A stretch of 64,000 nucleotides of DNA. It comes from Enterobacter sp. Ag1 (GTDB lineage: Bacteria > Pseudomonadota > Gammaproteobacteria > Enterobacterales > Enterobacteriaceae). The position numbers were made by a program, and so were the translations under genes. Shown one piece after another: positions 36,072 to 46,384 of this stretch (its first letter is position 1; each line of letters begins with the position of its first letter). A model generated the notes under the pieces. That model did not search any database and had not been told where the DNA came from. It saw nothing but the letters and a program-made list of their open reading frames with translations. The stretch lies in the NCBI GenBank assembly GCA_000277545.1, contig AKXM01000043.1:24489-88488 (forward strand), read 5' to 3'.

Positions 36072-36844
36072 GTTTTACGTTCTACGACACCCATTGCCAC
36101 TTTGATTTTCCCCCCTTCACCGGGGATGAAGAGCACAGCCTCGCGCTGGCCGCTGAGGCCGGGGTTCGTAAAATCATTGTGCCAGCAATAGAAGCGGGGC
36201 GTTTCAATCGCGTACTCGCGCTGGCGCAGAATTATCCGGCGCTTTATGCCGCCCTGGGTATGCATCCGATTGTGATTGAAAAGCATGATGATACGGGGCT
36301 GGCCGCGCTGGAGGATCTTTTGCGGCAAAAGCCGGAGAAGCTGATCGCCATCGGCGAGATTGGGCTGGATCTTTATCGCGAAGATCCGCAGCTAGACAGG
36401 CAGGAGTTTATCCTCAGCGAGCAGCTGAAGCTGGCAAAGCGTTACGATCTGCCGGTGCTGCTCCACTCCCGCCGTACCCACGACAAGCTGGCGCTGCACC
36501 TGAAGCGTCACAACTTGCCCAGAACCGGCGTGGTGCATGGTTTTGCCGGCAGCTTACAGCAGGCGGAACGGTTTATTGCAATGGGCTATCGCATTGGCGT
36601 CGGTGGCACCATCACCTATCCGCGAGCCAGCAAAACCCGGGATGTGATGGCCCGTTTGCCGCTTTCATCGCTGTTGCTGGAAACCGATGCGCCGGATATG
36701 CCGCTGAACGGCTGGCAGGGGCAGCACAACCGGCCGGAACGTGCCGCCAGGGTCTTCGATGCGCTGTGTGAATTACGCCCGGAGCCCGCAGAAATCATTG
36801 CTAATGCCTTGAAAAAAAACGCAGACGAATTATTCGCCTTCTAA
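36068..36844 (+). CDS. yjjV: TatD-family metal-dependent hydrolase YjjV
   Basis: 258 aa with a GTG start overlapping the yjjU stop. The TatD/TIM-barrel metal ligands are present: DTHCHFD (HxH) at the N-terminus, GEIGLDLY near residue 97, LLHSRRTHDK near 135, VVHGFAGS near 157 and the final LETDAPDM near 205. Relatives are 3'-5' DNA/RNA exonucleases or deacylases; the substrate of YjjV is not established. It ends before the regulatory region of the nucleoside transporter. Confidence 0.92.
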   Translation: MSFTFYDTHCHFDFPPFTGDEEHSLALAAEAGVRKIIVPAIEAGRFNRVLALAQNYPALYAALGMHPIVIEKHDDTGLAALEDLLRQKPEKLIAIGEIGLDLYREDPQLDRQEFILSEQLKLAKRYDLPVLLHSRRTHDKLALHLKRHNLPRTGVVHGFAGSLQQAERFIAMGYRIGVGGTITYPRASKTRDVMARLPLSSLLLETDAPDMPLNGWQGQHNRPERAARVFDALCELRPEPAEIIANALKKNADELFAF

Positions 36845-36860
36845 TGAGTCTCCCTCAAAG

Positions 36861-36953
36861 TGTGATATTCATCACCTTGCTATGTAAATGTTTCTATACA
36901 TTTCGCCCTACACGTGATTGCTCCGGCACTTTTCTCGCCCCTGTGGTTATAAT
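36861..36953 (+). promoter_or_regulatory. Nucleoside-transporter promoter with two CRP-like sites
   Basis: TGTGATATTCATCACC (36861-36876) is a near-perfect CRP site. A weaker one, ACGTGATTGCTCCGGC, is at about 36912-36927. A consensus TATAAT (36948-36953) sets transcription at about 36960, putting the site centres near -91 and -40. This is the CytR/CRP layout of E. coli deoP2 and related promoters, with the 51-bp centre distance leaving room for CytR. Sites were assigned by eye. Confidence 0.6.
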
Positions 36954-37015
36954 CCGCGCGCTAAAAAGGGGCTGCTAAAGCCCGAATCTTTCCAGTTGAT
37001 ACACAGGGATACTGT

Positions 37016-38293
37016 ATGCAAATTCTCATGGGATTGATCGGCATGGTGGCATTGCTGCTGATCGCCGTTTTACTTTCCAGCAACCGCAAAGCGATCAACC
37101 TGCGCACCGTCATTGGTGCGTGGCTTATCCAGATCGGTATCGGGGCGCTGATCCTTTACGTTCCGGTCGGGCGTAAAGTCCTGCTCGCGATGTCTGAAGG
37201 GGTGGCTAATGTCATCGCCTACGGCAATTCAGGGATTTCTTTCCTGTTTGGCGGGCTGGTGTCTGACAAAATGTTTGAAGTCTTTGGCGGCGGCGGCTTT
37301 ATCTTTGCGCTGCGCGTCCTGCCGATCATCGTCTTCTTCTCCTCTCTTATCGCCGTGCTTTACTACCTCGGCGTGATGCAGTTAGTGATCCGTATTCTCG
37401 GCGGCGGCCTGCGTAAGGTATTGAAAACCTCGCGCACTGAATCCTTGTCGGCGACGGCAAATATTTTCGTTGGCCAAACCGAAGCGCCGCTTGTGGTTCG
37501 CCCTTACATCTCGACCATGACTCGCTCTGAGCTGTTTGCCGTGATGTGCGGTGGCCTTGCCTCCGTGGCGGGCTCCGTGCTGGCGGGCTACGCGCAGATG
37601 GGCGTGCCGCTGGAATACCTGATTGCCGCATCCTTTATGGCCGCACCGGGCGGGCTGCTGTTTGCCAAGATAATGCTGCCTGAAACGGAAACCCCGAACG
37701 ACACGCCGGAGCTGGAGTCGATGAAAAACGACCCAGATCGCCCGGCTAACGTGCTGGATGCGGCGGCCTCGGGCGCAGCCTCCGGGATGCAGCTGGCGCT
37801 GAACGTCGGGGCGATGCTGCTGGCGTTTGTGGCGCTGATTGCCCTGTTGAACGGGATGCTTTCCGGTATCGGCGGCTGGTTCAACTATCCGCAGCTTTCG
37901 CTGGAGCTGATGCTGGGCTGGGTGTTCTCCCCGGTAGCCTGGCTGATTGGCGTGCCGTGGAGCGAGGCGATGGTGGCCGGATCGTTTATCGGCCAGAAGC
38001 TGATCATCAACGAGTTCGTTGCTTACCTGAACTTCGGCGCTTACCTGAAGGATGATGCCGAAGTGGCTGCGGCGGGCCTGCAGGTGCTGTCCGGCCATAC
38101 CAAAGCAATTATCTCCTTCGCGCTGTGCGGATTTGCTAACCTTTCTTCTATCGCCATTCTGATCGGTGGCCTGGGCAGCATGGCGCCAAACCGTCGGCAC
38201 GATGTGGCTCAGCTGGGCATGAAGGCCGTGGCGGCGGGGACGCTGTCTAACCTGATGAGCGCCACCATCGCCGGGCTTTTCCTGGCGCTGTAG
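37016..38293 (+). CDS. CNT-family nucleoside transporter
   Basis: 425 aa concentrative nucleoside:cation symporter with about eight to ten membrane segments. The nucleoside-binding motif [11 protein letters not shown] is near residue 150, INEFVAYL near 325, and [17 protein letters not shown] near 365. The sequence is closer to the Vibrio-type CNT than to E. coli NupC (400 aa), so I withhold the name nupC. It stands between yjjV and deoC, where E. coli has yjjW and yjjI, and carries a CRP-type control region. Import of nucleosides here feeds the deo enzymes next door. Confidence 0.92.
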   Translation: MQILMGLIGMVALLLIAVLLSSNRKAINLRTVIGAWLIQIGIGALILYVPVGRKVLLAMSEGVANVIAYGNSGISFLFGGLVSDKMFEVFGGGGFIFALRVLPIIVFFSSLIAVLYYLGVMQLVIRILGGGLRKVLKTSRTESLSATANIFVGQTEAPLVVRPYISTMTRSELFAVMCGGLASVAGSVLAGYAQMGVPLEYLIAASFMAAPGGLLFAKIMLPETETPNDTPELESMKNDPDRPANVLDAAASGAASGMQLALNVGAMLLAFVALIALLNGMLSGIGGWFNYPQLSLELMLGWVFSPVAWLIGVPWSEAMVAGSFIGQKLIINEFVAYLNFGAYLKDDAEVAAAGLQVLSGHTKAIISFALCGFANLSSIAILIGGLGSMAPNRRHDVAQLGMKAVAAGTLSNLMSATIAGLFLAL

Positions 38294-38306
38294 CCTGCAA
38301 TATAAA

Positions 38307-38322
38307 TGTTATAATAATAACA
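38307..38322 (+). promoter_or_regulatory. Upstream DeoR-like operator
   Basis: TGTTATAATAATAACA has the TGTTA and TAACA ends of the DeoR palindrome and differs from perfect symmetry only at the central positions. It is 14 bp after the transporter stop and its centre is 177 bp from the perfect DeoR site at 38484-38499, allowing looping. Confidence 0.45.
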
Positions 38323-38336
38323 TTAAGCGGTAACCG

Positions 38337-38364
38337 ATGGCTGGCGCCCTGCCAGCCATTTTCT
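38337..38364 (+). terminator. Terminator of nucleoside-transporter gene
   Basis: A 9-bp perfect stem, ATGGCTGGC with GCCAGCCAT, closes over GCCCT and is followed by TTTTCTT. Confidence 0.9.
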
Positions 38365-38394
38365 TGTGTCCTGGCGCAATTTAGCGCGTTATTT

Positions 38395-38464
38395 TGTTCC
38401 TTTAATCACATATACTCTATGAAAGCTTGCAATTCACGCTTTGGCTTTTGTGAGGCGAGACACA
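38395..38464 (+). promoter_or_regulatory. deoP2-like CRP pair (probable CytR/CRP region)
   Basis: TGTTCCTTTAATCACA (38395-38410) and TGTGAGGCGAGACACA (38449-38464) are CRP-like sites with centres 54 bp apart; E. coli deoP2 has 53 bp. The downstream site would be at about -41 from a start near 38498. GCTTGCAATTC between them resembles CytR half-sites. The 345-bp gap between the transporter gene and deoC contains this, two DeoR-type sites, a terminator and a leader of about 140 nt, but no gene. Confidence 0.65.
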
Positions 38465-38483
38465 AAATTGCATCGGTGGTGGG

Positions 38484-38499
38484 TGTTAGAATTCTAACA
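38484..38499 (+). promoter_or_regulatory. DeoR operator at the deo promoter
   Basis: TGTTAGAATTCTAACA is a perfect 16-bp palindrome, identical to the E. coli DeoR operator consensus. It overlaps the likely -10 element TAGAAT (38487-38492), as operator OE does at deoP2, so repressor binding would block polymerase. Induction by deoxyribose-5-phosphate is expected. Confidence 0.9.
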
Positions 38500-38638
38500 T
38501 TGCAACCGGCAATGTGCGGTGGGAAGGATCTCAACGTGAGGGTGACTCAGGTGACCACTCTTCTTCAAGGAACCAAGTCCGCTCCAACGTGTTGAGTTTC
38601 CAGGCCGGAGACTTATTTCCCTTTTGTTGGAGAGCGTT

Positions 38639-39418
38639 ATGACCGATTTAACCCAAAGCAGCCTGCGTGCGCTGAAACTGATGGATCTGACTACCCTGAA
38701 CGACGATGACACTAACGAGAAAGTCATCGCTCTGTGCCATCAGGCAAAAACCCCAGTCGGCAACACCGCTGCGATTTGTATCTATCCGCGTTTCATCCCA
38801 ATCGCCCGTAAAACCCTGAAAGAGCAGGGCACCCCGGACATCCGCATTGCGACCGTGACCAACTTCCCACACGGTAACGACGATATCGACATCGCGCTGG
38901 CAGAAACCCGCGCCGCTATCGCTTACGGTGCAGACGAAGTGGACGTAGTGTTCCCATACCGGGCGCTGATTGCCGGTAACGAGCAGGTAGGCTTCGACCT
39001 GGTGAAAGCGTGTAAAGACGCCTGCGCCAGCGCTAACGTACTGCTGAAAGTGATCATCGAAACCGGCGAGCTGAAGACCGAAGAGCTGATCCGCAAAGCG
39101 TCTACTATCGCGATTAAAGCCGGTGCCGACTTTATCAAAACCTCGACCGGTAAAGTGCCGGTTAACGCCACGCCGGAAAGCGCTCGCATCATGATGGAAG
39201 TGATCCGCGATATGGGCGTGGAAAAAACTGTAGGCTTCAAACCAGCCGGTGGCGTTCGCTCCGCTGAAGATGCTGCGCAGTTCCTGGCTATCGCGGACGA
39301 TCTGTTCGGCGCCGACTGGGCCGACTCCCGTCATTACCGCTTCGGGGCGTCCAGCCTGTTAGCCAGCCTGCTGAAAGCGCTGGGCCATGGGGACGGTAAA
39401 AGCGCCAGCAGCTACTAA
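38639..39418 (+). CDS. deoC: Deoxyribose-phosphate aldolase
   Basis: 259 aa, the E. coli length. DeoC cleaves 2-deoxyribose-5-phosphate to glyceraldehyde-3-phosphate and acetaldehyde. The Schiff-base lysine is K167 (DFIKTSTGK), with K201 (VGFKPAGG) and D102 (EVDVVF) completing the active site. The start is the ATG at 38639 with GGAGAG upstream. It is first gene of the deoCABD operon. Its stop codon overlaps the left end of an ERIC element. Confidence 0.97.
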   Translation: MTDLTQSSLRALKLMDLTTLNDDDTNEKVIALCHQAKTPVGNTAAICIYPRFIPIARKTLKEQGTPDIRIATVTNFPHGNDDIDIALAETRAAIAYGADEVDVVFPYRALIAGNEQVGFDLVKACKDACASANVLLKVIIETGELKTEELIRKASTIAIKAGADFIKTSTGKVPVNATPESARIMMEVIRDMGVEKTVGFKPAGGVRSAEDAAQFLAIADDLFGADWADSRHYRFGASSLLASLLKALGHGDGKSASSY

Positions 39419-39544
39419 TTACTCGTCATACTTCAAGCCGCAGGGGCGTTAGCTGCACTCCCTCACCTCAGTCACTTACTTCAGTAAGCTCCTGGGGATG
39501 AGCTCTTTTGCCTTCTGCCTGCGACTCGAATTATCCAGAGTAAT
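39418..39544 (+). repeat. ERIC (IRU) element between deoC and deoA
   Basis: 127 bp, the standard ERIC length. It has the left end ATTACTCGTCATACTTCAAG, the core palindrome around CACTTACTTCAGTAAGCTCC-TGGGG, and the right end CGACTCGAATTATCCAGAGT-AAT. The terminal ATTACTC and GAGTAAT are inverted repeats. It begins at the last base of the deoC stop codon, inside the operon, and would fold into a long hairpin in the deo mRNA. Confidence 0.92.
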
Positions 39545-39600
39545 CTTTAATTGCGGCGGATTTTCCGCCGCTCTTTACCCGCATTTCCCAGGGGGTTGCC

Positions 39601-40923
39601 GTGTTTCTCGCACAAGAAATTATTCGTAAAAAACGTGATGGCCTGGTACTGAGCGACGAAGAGATTCGCTTCTTTATCAACGGCATTCGCGACAACACCG
39701 TCTCTGAAGGGCAAATTGCTGCTCTGGCGATGACCATTTTCTTCCACGACATGACAATGCCGGAAAGGGTGTCGCTGACAATGGCGATGCGGGATTCCGG
39801 CACCGTGCTGGACTGGAAAAGCCTTAACCTCAACGGCCCGATTGTGGATAAACATTCCACCGGCGGCGTGGGGGATGTCACTTCGCTGATGCTTGGCCCA
39901 ATGGTGGCGGCCTGCGGTGGCTATGTGCCGATGATTTCAGGCCGTGGCCTGGGGCACACCGGCGGGACGCTGGACAAGCTCGAGGCGATTCCGGGCTTCG
40001 ATATCTTCCCGGACGATAACCGCTTCCGCGACATTATTAAGGACGTCGGCGTGGCCATCATCGGCCAGACCAGCTCGCTGGCACCGGCGGACAAACGTTT
40101 TTATGCCACCCGCGATATTACCGCGACGGTGGATTCTATCCCGCTTATCACCGCTTCCATTCTGGCGAAAAAACTGGCCGAAGGGCTGGACGCGCTGGTG
40201 ATGGACGTGAAAGTAGGCAGCGGCGCATTTATGCCGACTTACGAGCTGTCAGCTCAGCTGGCAGAGGCTATCGTTGGCGTTTCCAACGGCGCAGGCGTGA
40301 AGACTACCGCGCTGCTGACGGACATGAACCAGGTGCTGGCTTCCAGCGCGGGTAACGCCGTGGAAGTCCGTGAAGCGCTACAGTTCCTCACGGGGGAATA
40401 CCGCAACCCGCGTCTGTTCGATGTGACAATGGCGCTGTGCGTGGAAATGCTGATTTCCGGCAAGCTTGCCAAAGACGAAATTGAAGCACGCGCGAAGCTT
40501 CAGGCGGTGCTGGACAACGGCAAAGCAGCCGAAGTGTTTGGCCGCATGGTTGCCGCGCAGAAAGGCCCGAGTGACTTCGTTGAAAATTACGCGAAGTACC
40601 TGCCGACGGCAATGCTGAGCAAGGCAGTGTATGCCGAAGCGTCCGGGTTTGTTTCGGCGATGGACACTCGCGCGCTGGGCATGGCGGTGGTGTCGATGGG
40701 CGGCGGTCGGCGTCAGGCTTCCGACACCATTGATTACAGCGTCGGCTTTACCGACATGGCGCGTCTGGGAGAATCTATCGACGGCGAACGTCCGCTGGCG
40801 GTGATCCACGCCAAAGACGAAGCCAGCTGGCAGGAAGCCGCGAAGGCGGTGAAAGCGGCAATCAGCATTGACGAAAAAGCACCGCAGGAAACACCAACGG
40901 TCTATCGCCGAATCACCGAATAA
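39601..40923 (+). CDS. deoA: Thymidine phosphorylase
   Basis: 440 aa, matching E. coli. DeoA phosphorolyses thymidine and deoxyuridine to the base and deoxyribose-1-phosphate as a dimer. The GTG start ([14 protein letters not shown]) corresponds to the known N-terminus. The glycosyltransferase family-3 signature is [20 protein letters not shown] near residue 83, and [16 protein letters not shown] contributes the phosphate site. It is second gene of the deo operon, 182 bp after deoC because of the ERIC insertion. Confidence 0.97.
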   Translation: MFLAQEIIRKKRDGLVLSDEEIRFFINGIRDNTVSEGQIAALAMTIFFHDMTMPERVSLTMAMRDSGTVLDWKSLNLNGPIVDKHSTGGVGDVTSLMLGPMVAACGGYVPMISGRGLGHTGGTLDKLEAIPGFDIFPDDNRFRDIIKDVGVAIIGQTSSLAPADKRFYATRDITATVDSIPLITASILAKKLAEGLDALVMDVKVGSGAFMPTYELSAQLAEAIVGVSNGAGVKTTALLTDMNQVLASSAGNAVEVREALQFLTGEYRNPRLFDVTMALCVEMLISGKLAKDEIEARAKLQAVLDNGKAAEVFGRMVAAQKGPSDFVENYAKYLPTAMLSKAVYAEASGFVSAMDTRALGMAVVSMGGGRRQASDTIDYSVGFTDMARLGESIDGERPLAVIHAKDEASWQEAAKAVKAAISIDEKAPQETPTVYRRITE

Positions 40924-40939
40924 CGGTATACTGATCTGA

Positions 40940-42199
<1,260 letters not shown>

Positions 42200-42207
42200 T
42201 CCCTTTG

Positions 42208-42225
42208 GGCGGGCGGTTGCCCGCC
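42208..42225 (+). other. Intercistronic hairpin deoB-deoD
   Basis: GGCGGGC and GCCCGCC pair over GGTT between deoB and deoD and are not followed by a T-run. It may stabilise or adjust the relative levels of the two messages; I do not call it a terminator. Confidence 0.6.
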
Positions 42226-42258
42226 TGATTGCTAACTTTTAAAATCAAGGAATACACA

Positions 42259-42978
42259 ATGGCTACGCCACACATTAACGCAGAAATGGGCGATTTCGCT
42301 GACGTAGTACTGATGCCGGGTGACCCGCTGCGCGCCAAGCACATCGCGGAAACCTTCCTGGAAGACGTGCGTGAAGTGAACAACGTGCGCGGCATGCTCG
42401 GATTCACCGGGACTTACAAAGGCCGTAAGATCTCCGTTATGGGCCATGGTATGGGCATCCCATCCTGCTCCATCTACGCGAAAGAGCTAATCACCGACTT
42501 CGGCGTGAAGAAAATCATTCGCGTGGGTTCCTGCGGCGCGGTTCGTGCAGACGTTAAGCTACGCGACGTGGTGATCGGTATGGGCGCGTGTACTGACTCT
42601 AAAGTTAACCGCCTGCGCTTCAAGGATCACGACTTCGCGGCTATCGCGGACTTCGATATGGTTCGTAACGCGGTTGATGCGGCAAAAGCGCTGGGCGTTG
42701 ACGCTCGCGTGGGCAACATCTTTTCTGCAGACTTGTTCTACACGCCGGATCCGTCCATGTTCGACGTGATGGAAAAATACGGCATTCTGGGTGTGGAAAT
42801 GGAAGCAGCCGGGATCTACGGCGTAGCGGCTGAGTTCGGTGCAAAAGCGCTGACCATCTGCACCGTGTCTGACCACATCCGTACTCACGAGCAGACCACC
42901 GCCGCTGAGCGTCAGACTACCTTCAACGACATGATCAAAATTGCTCTGGAATCCGTCCTGCTGGGCGACAAAGAGTAA
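42259..42978 (+). CDS. deoD: Purine-nucleoside phosphorylase DeoD
   Basis: 239 aa, hexameric type. It phosphorolyses purine (deoxy)nucleosides. The start is the ATG at 42259 ([20 protein letters not shown]), with CAAGGAA as ribosome-binding site. Conserved features are H5 and the phosphate-binding RVGSCGA near residue 88, the EMEA loop near residue 180, and the catalytic Asp in [10 protein letters not shown]. It is the last gene of deoCABD and is closed by a terminator. Confidence 0.97.
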   Translation: MATPHINAEMGDFADVVLMPGDPLRAKHIAETFLEDVREVNNVRGMLGFTGTYKGRKISVMGHGMGIPSCSIYAKELITDFGVKKIIRVGSCGAVRADVKLRDVVIGMGACTDSKVNRLRFKDHDFAAIADFDMVRNAVDAAKALGVDARVGNIFSADLFYTPDPSMFDVMEKYGILGVEMEAAGIYGVAAEFGAKALTICTVSDHIRTHEQTTAAERQTTFNDMIKIALESVLLGDKE

Positions 42979-42995
42979 GTTTTTCTTCTCGTTTA

Positions 42996-43020
42996 AAGGG
43001 CGCCTTAGGGCGCCTTTTTT
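42996..43020 (+). terminator. deo operon terminator
   Basis: AAAGGGCGCC and GGCGCCTTTTTT pair over TTAG, 18 bp after the deoD stop, with six T residues. Confidence 0.94.
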
Positions 43021-43128
43021 ATGCCATTTATCTATTCATTTTATTTCTTATTTTGGGTTAATCCTCTTTACCTATCTGGCATTCAAGACTATAAATCAAT
43101 TCAAGTATCTATTCATTAATCTATTCAC

Positions 43129-44457
43129 ATGAGCGAACTAGCGGACATTCTTCTTACCGGGCCTCTTCCAGCCAGAACGCTGGCCCAACGGCTGGGTATC
43201 AGCCAGGCGACTTTCTCTCGCCGGGTAGCGCTTGAGCCTGACGTTATCAAATTCGGTTCAGCTCGTGCGACGCTGTACGGATTAAAACACCCGGTAAGGC
43301 AGCACCGCGAATTTCAGCTCTGGCAGATTGACGACGTCGGTAAAGCCTGGGTATTTGGTGTGCTTTATCCCGTGTGGCCGAAAGGCAGTTGCCTCGTTGT
43401 GCATCACAACGGCGACAGCCGCTGGTTTGACGGGTTGCCCTGGTACCTGACCGATCTCCGGCCTCAGGGGTTTTTGGGGCGAGCCTGGGGGCGTGAGTTA
43501 GCTAAAGACAGCGATTTGCCGGAAGATATTCGGCTGTGGCGAGAAGAGGATGTGCTCCTGGCGCTCTCTGTGCAGCGGCAGGAAAATCTGGGGGGCTGGC
43601 TGGTGGGCGAAGAGAGTTATCGCCTGTGGACAGAGAAAGACGTTCCCGAAGCCATTCCTCATAATGAACGCCTGAAGGTTTACGCTGAGCTTGCTCACAG
43701 GGCGATAGACGGTGAAATTGTCGGCTCATCCGCCGGAGGCGAGCAGCCTAAATTCACCTGCTACAGTGAAACGCTTCGCGGGCCACGACATGCTCTTGTG
43801 AAGTTCACCCCGGCTATGCGGAACGATAACCAGCGTCGATGGGCGGATCTACTGGCCGCTGAGGCTAGCGCTTTAACGCTGCTAAATGATGTAGGGATTG
43901 CTGCCGCACGGTGTGATCTACTTTCGACGGTTAGCGGGCAGGTCTTTCTCGAAGTTGAGCGCTTTGACTGCGTGGGCGTTTTCGGGCGGCGCAGTATTGT
44001 CTCTCTTGAAAGCGTGCAAAGTGAATATGCGGCGGGCGTGCTTAGCTGGCCTAAAGCCGTGACGCGTCTAAAAGAAGAGGGGATGGTTGAGGCCGCCACG
44101 CTTCGGCAGGTGCAGCGCATTTGGGCGTTTGGCCGACTGATTGGTAACAGCGATATGCATGCCGGGAACCTCTCTTTTTTTCTCTCTGACCGTCCGCTTG
44201 AGCTCACACCGGTCTACGATATGCTGCCTATGGCCTGGGCTCCGGGCAGTTCAGGCAATATGCGAACAGGCTGCATTGAGATTAATATTGATGCCGACGT
44301 CCCCGGCGAAGTGTGGCTCGAGATGCAGCCTTGGGCGCAGCGCTACTGGCAGGAGCTTAGCCTGAATGTGATGCTGAGCGAGCCATTCCGGCAAATTGCG
44401 GCGGGAATGGCTGAGCAAGTCGAGCGGTTAAGCGAGCGGCTTCGGCGGCTCGCTTAA
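43129..44457 (+). CDS. yjjJ: HipA-like kinase-fold protein YjjJ (HipH)
   Basis: 442 aa, like E. coli YjjJ. An N-terminal HTH-like segment (about 1-50, [17 protein letters not shown]) is fused to a HipA-type kinase region. Kinase features are the Gly-rich [10 protein letters not shown] near residue 200, the catalytic [12 protein letters not shown] near 338, and the metal-binding YDMLPM near 364. There is no hipB-like antitoxin gene beside it. Reports describe E. coli YjjJ/HipH as a toxic HipA relative; whether this copy is toxic is not known. It converges on lplA, sharing a TTAA stop overlap. Confidence 0.88.
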   Translation: MSELADILLTGPLPARTLAQRLGISQATFSRRVALEPDVIKFGSARATLYGLKHPVRQHREFQLWQIDDVGKAWVFGVLYPVWPKGSCLVVHHNGDSRWFDGLPWYLTDLRPQGFLGRAWGRELAKDSDLPEDIRLWREEDVLLALSVQRQENLGGWLVGEESYRLWTEKDVPEAIPHNERLKVYAELAHRAIDGEIVGSSAGGEQPKFTCYSETLRGPRHALVKFTPAMRNDNQRRWADLLAAEASALTLLNDVGIAAARCDLLSTVSGQVFLEVERFDCVGVFGRRSIVSLESVQSEYAAGVLSWPKAVTRLKEEGMVEAATLRQVQRIWAFGRLIGNSDMHAGNLSFFLSDRPLELTPVYDMLPMAWAPGSSGNMRTGCIEINIDADVPGEVWLEMQPWAQRYWQELSLNVMLSEPFRQIAAGMAEQVERLSERLRRLA

Positions 44458-45470
44458 CGAACGGCCTGAGCAATCCAGGCTGAAAGCTCTCTCAGTTCGG
44501 CTTCCTGTTCCGGGAAGCTGTAAATCAGCGTTTCGCACTCCTGCTGCAGCAAAATACTGCGGTACAGGCAGCCTTTTAACCGGGCGGCCAGCGCTTCAAG
44601 CGGGGCAGGGTTCAGGCTATCGGTGAACACCTGGGCGCGGGTGATATGCCCTTTTTCGACGTCAAAATGTAGCTCAACGCCCCCCCAGGTAAAGCGGTTG
44701 TCCAGCAGGTGCGTAAAGGCCGGAGCCTGACCAAAATTCCACTCCCAGCTGCTCTGGCGGGCAAAAGTCTCGGCAAACCCTGGCAGATTGGGGAGCGCTT
44801 CCGGGGAGATATGCTCGGGTTCCACACGCTCGCCGTAGTGGACGAAAAACGCAGCCGTAATCGCGTCGGCTATCTGCTCGTGGGTCAGGCCTGGCTTGAT
44901 GTCGCTGAGGTTGGCGACCCGGCTTCTTACGGATGTAATGCCTTTGGCCTGGAGCTTTTTCGGATCGGGATTGAGGTAGTTTGCCAGGCGGCTCAGATCG
45001 GCATTCAGCAGCAAAGTGCCGTGATGAAACCCACGATCCAGGGTTTCCCGGTAGGCGGAACCTGAAATCTTGCGCGTACCTTCGGCGGTTTCGACCTCAA
45101 GGTCGTTGCGCCCGGATGCGGTGGCTTCCAGCCCAAGGCTCGCCAGGGCGTTCAGTACGATAGCCGTGGAAATACTCTTGTCGTATTCGGGTTTGCCGGC
45201 CATAAAAGTGAAGCAGGTGTTGCCCAGGTCGTGGAACACCGCGCCACCGCCGCTGCTGCGCCTTGCCAGCCGAACGTTATCTTGCTCCATGCGCCCGGTA
45301 TTGCACTCTTTCCAGGGGTTCTGGGCGCGGCCAATCACCACCGTATCTGCATTACGCCATAGAAACAGAACCCGCTGAGTGGCGGGCATCTGCCGAAAAA
45401 TAGTCTCTTCAACGGCCAGGTTAAACCACGGGTCGTAAGAGTCAGAGATTAGCAAACGCAAAGTCGACAT
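44454..45470 (-). CDS. lplA: Lipoate-protein ligase A
   Basis: 338 aa, the E. coli length. LplA activates scavenged lipoate with ATP and attaches it to E2 and GcvH proteins. The N-terminal catalytic domain shows [15 protein letters not shown] near residue 70 and the lysine in [12 protein letters not shown] near residue 133. A small C-terminal accessory domain follows (about 245-338). The stop codon overlaps that of yjjJ by 4 bp tail to tail. It is 74 bp downstream of ytjB on the same strand. Confidence 0.95.
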   Translation of the reverse strand: MSTLRLLISDSYDPWFNLAVEETIFRQMPATQRVLFLWRNADTVVIGRAQNPWKECNTGRMEQDNVRLARRSSGGGAVFHDLGNTCFTFMAGKPEYDKSISTAIVLNALASLGLEATASGRNDLEVETAEGTRKISGSAYRETLDRGFHHGTLLLNADLSRLANYLNPDPKKLQAKGITSVRSRVANLSDIKPGLTHEQIADAITAAFFVHYGERVEPEHISPEALPNLPGFAETFARQSSWEWNFGQAPAFTHLLDNRFTWGGVELHFDVEKGHITRAQVFTDSLNPAPLEALAARLKGCLYRSILLQQECETLIYSFPEQEAELRELSAWIAQAVR

Positions 45471-45544
45471 AACAAAGATCCTTTTCCCAGAAGAATGGCG
45501 TCATCTTAGCATGACGCTATCTCGGCGAATTTACTGAGGGAGCT

Positions 45545-46180
45545 TTACTTAGGCTCGTCTTCCTCTTTTACTTTCGTATTGGCGGTAAGCAGGAACGGTG
45601 ACTGCTGCCAGCGGGTGCGCTTGCCGTGCAGCAGCGTGCGGGTCAGCACAATACCGATTGCGACGGCGAGCAGCAGCATCAGGCGCAGAATATTGGTGGT
45701 GTTGTCCACTTGCTTAGCTTCGGTGGCAAGCGTGTGGGTATCCAGGGTAATGCGCAGGTAGCCGATAGGCCCGCTTTTATCGGTGATAGGTTCGACGATT
45801 TGCTGGTTGAAGTAGCTGCCGGCTTTTTGGCCGTCCAGCGCCAGGCGATCGCGAACCTCAATGTTTTCCCCCGCGCGCGCAATTTGGTCACCTTCGCTGT
45901 CGTACACGGCGGCATCCAGAATACGGCTATCCTTAGTCAAAAGGTTAAGCACGGTGGAGATGCGTTTTTCATCCGGATTCTCAGTTTTCATGACGGGAAC
46001 CAGATTAAACGCGACTTGACGGGAGAGGGTGCGGGCCAGCTCCTCTAACTGAACGTTTCGCGCCTGCTGGCTGCCCCGGCTGAACCAGGACGCGCCCTGC
46101 ATTAGCGCCACCAAAAGTGCGAGGCAGAACAGCACAATCACTGCGCGATGGAGCCGAAATTTAAATTTTACCCGAACCAT
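45545..46180 (-). CDS. ytjB: Membrane protein YtjB (Smp family)
   Basis: 211 aa. An N-terminal membrane helix (AVIVLFCLALLVALMQGASW), a periplasmic domain of about 120 residues and a second helix near 165-185 (LRLMLLLAVAIGIVLTRTLL) define the Smp/YtjB topology. The cytoplasmic tail is charged. It has no known function; the conserved divergent position opposite serB is as in E. coli. The 204-bp gap to serB should carry both promoters. Confidence 0.9.
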   Translation of the reverse strand: MVRVKFKFRLHRAVIVLFCLALLVALMQGASWFSRGSQQARNVQLEELARTLSRQVAFNLVPVMKTENPDEKRISTVLNLLTKDSRILDAAVYDSEGDQIARAGENIEVRDRLALDGQKAGSYFNQQIVEPITDKSGPIGYLRITLDTHTLATEAKQVDNTTNILRLMLLLAVAIGIVLTRTLLHGKRTRWQQSPFLLTANTKVKEEDEPK

Positions 46181-46384
46181 GATGCACCTTTGGAAAATTG
46201 CTTACTTTAATGTTGCCAGAAGCAAGGCGGACAAGGTAGCCTCATGCGTTGTTTTTACCCGGATACCCTGCATCCTTCAAAGGGCAGAAGCTCAGGCTTT
46301 ACGCCAGCGCGAGGAGAAAAATCCCTTGCCATCAGCCCGCAATCCGACTGCAAAAGGGTATGTTTACTTGATTCTGGAGCCGCA

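Noticed and set aside
42208..42225. deoB-deoD hairpin as a terminator
   Set aside because: No T-run follows and deoD is the conserved last gene of the operon.
46244..46384. 47-codon N-terminal extension of SerB
   Set aside because: Lies in the ytjB-serB promoter region and lacks homology; the ATG at 46385 has a ribosome-binding site.
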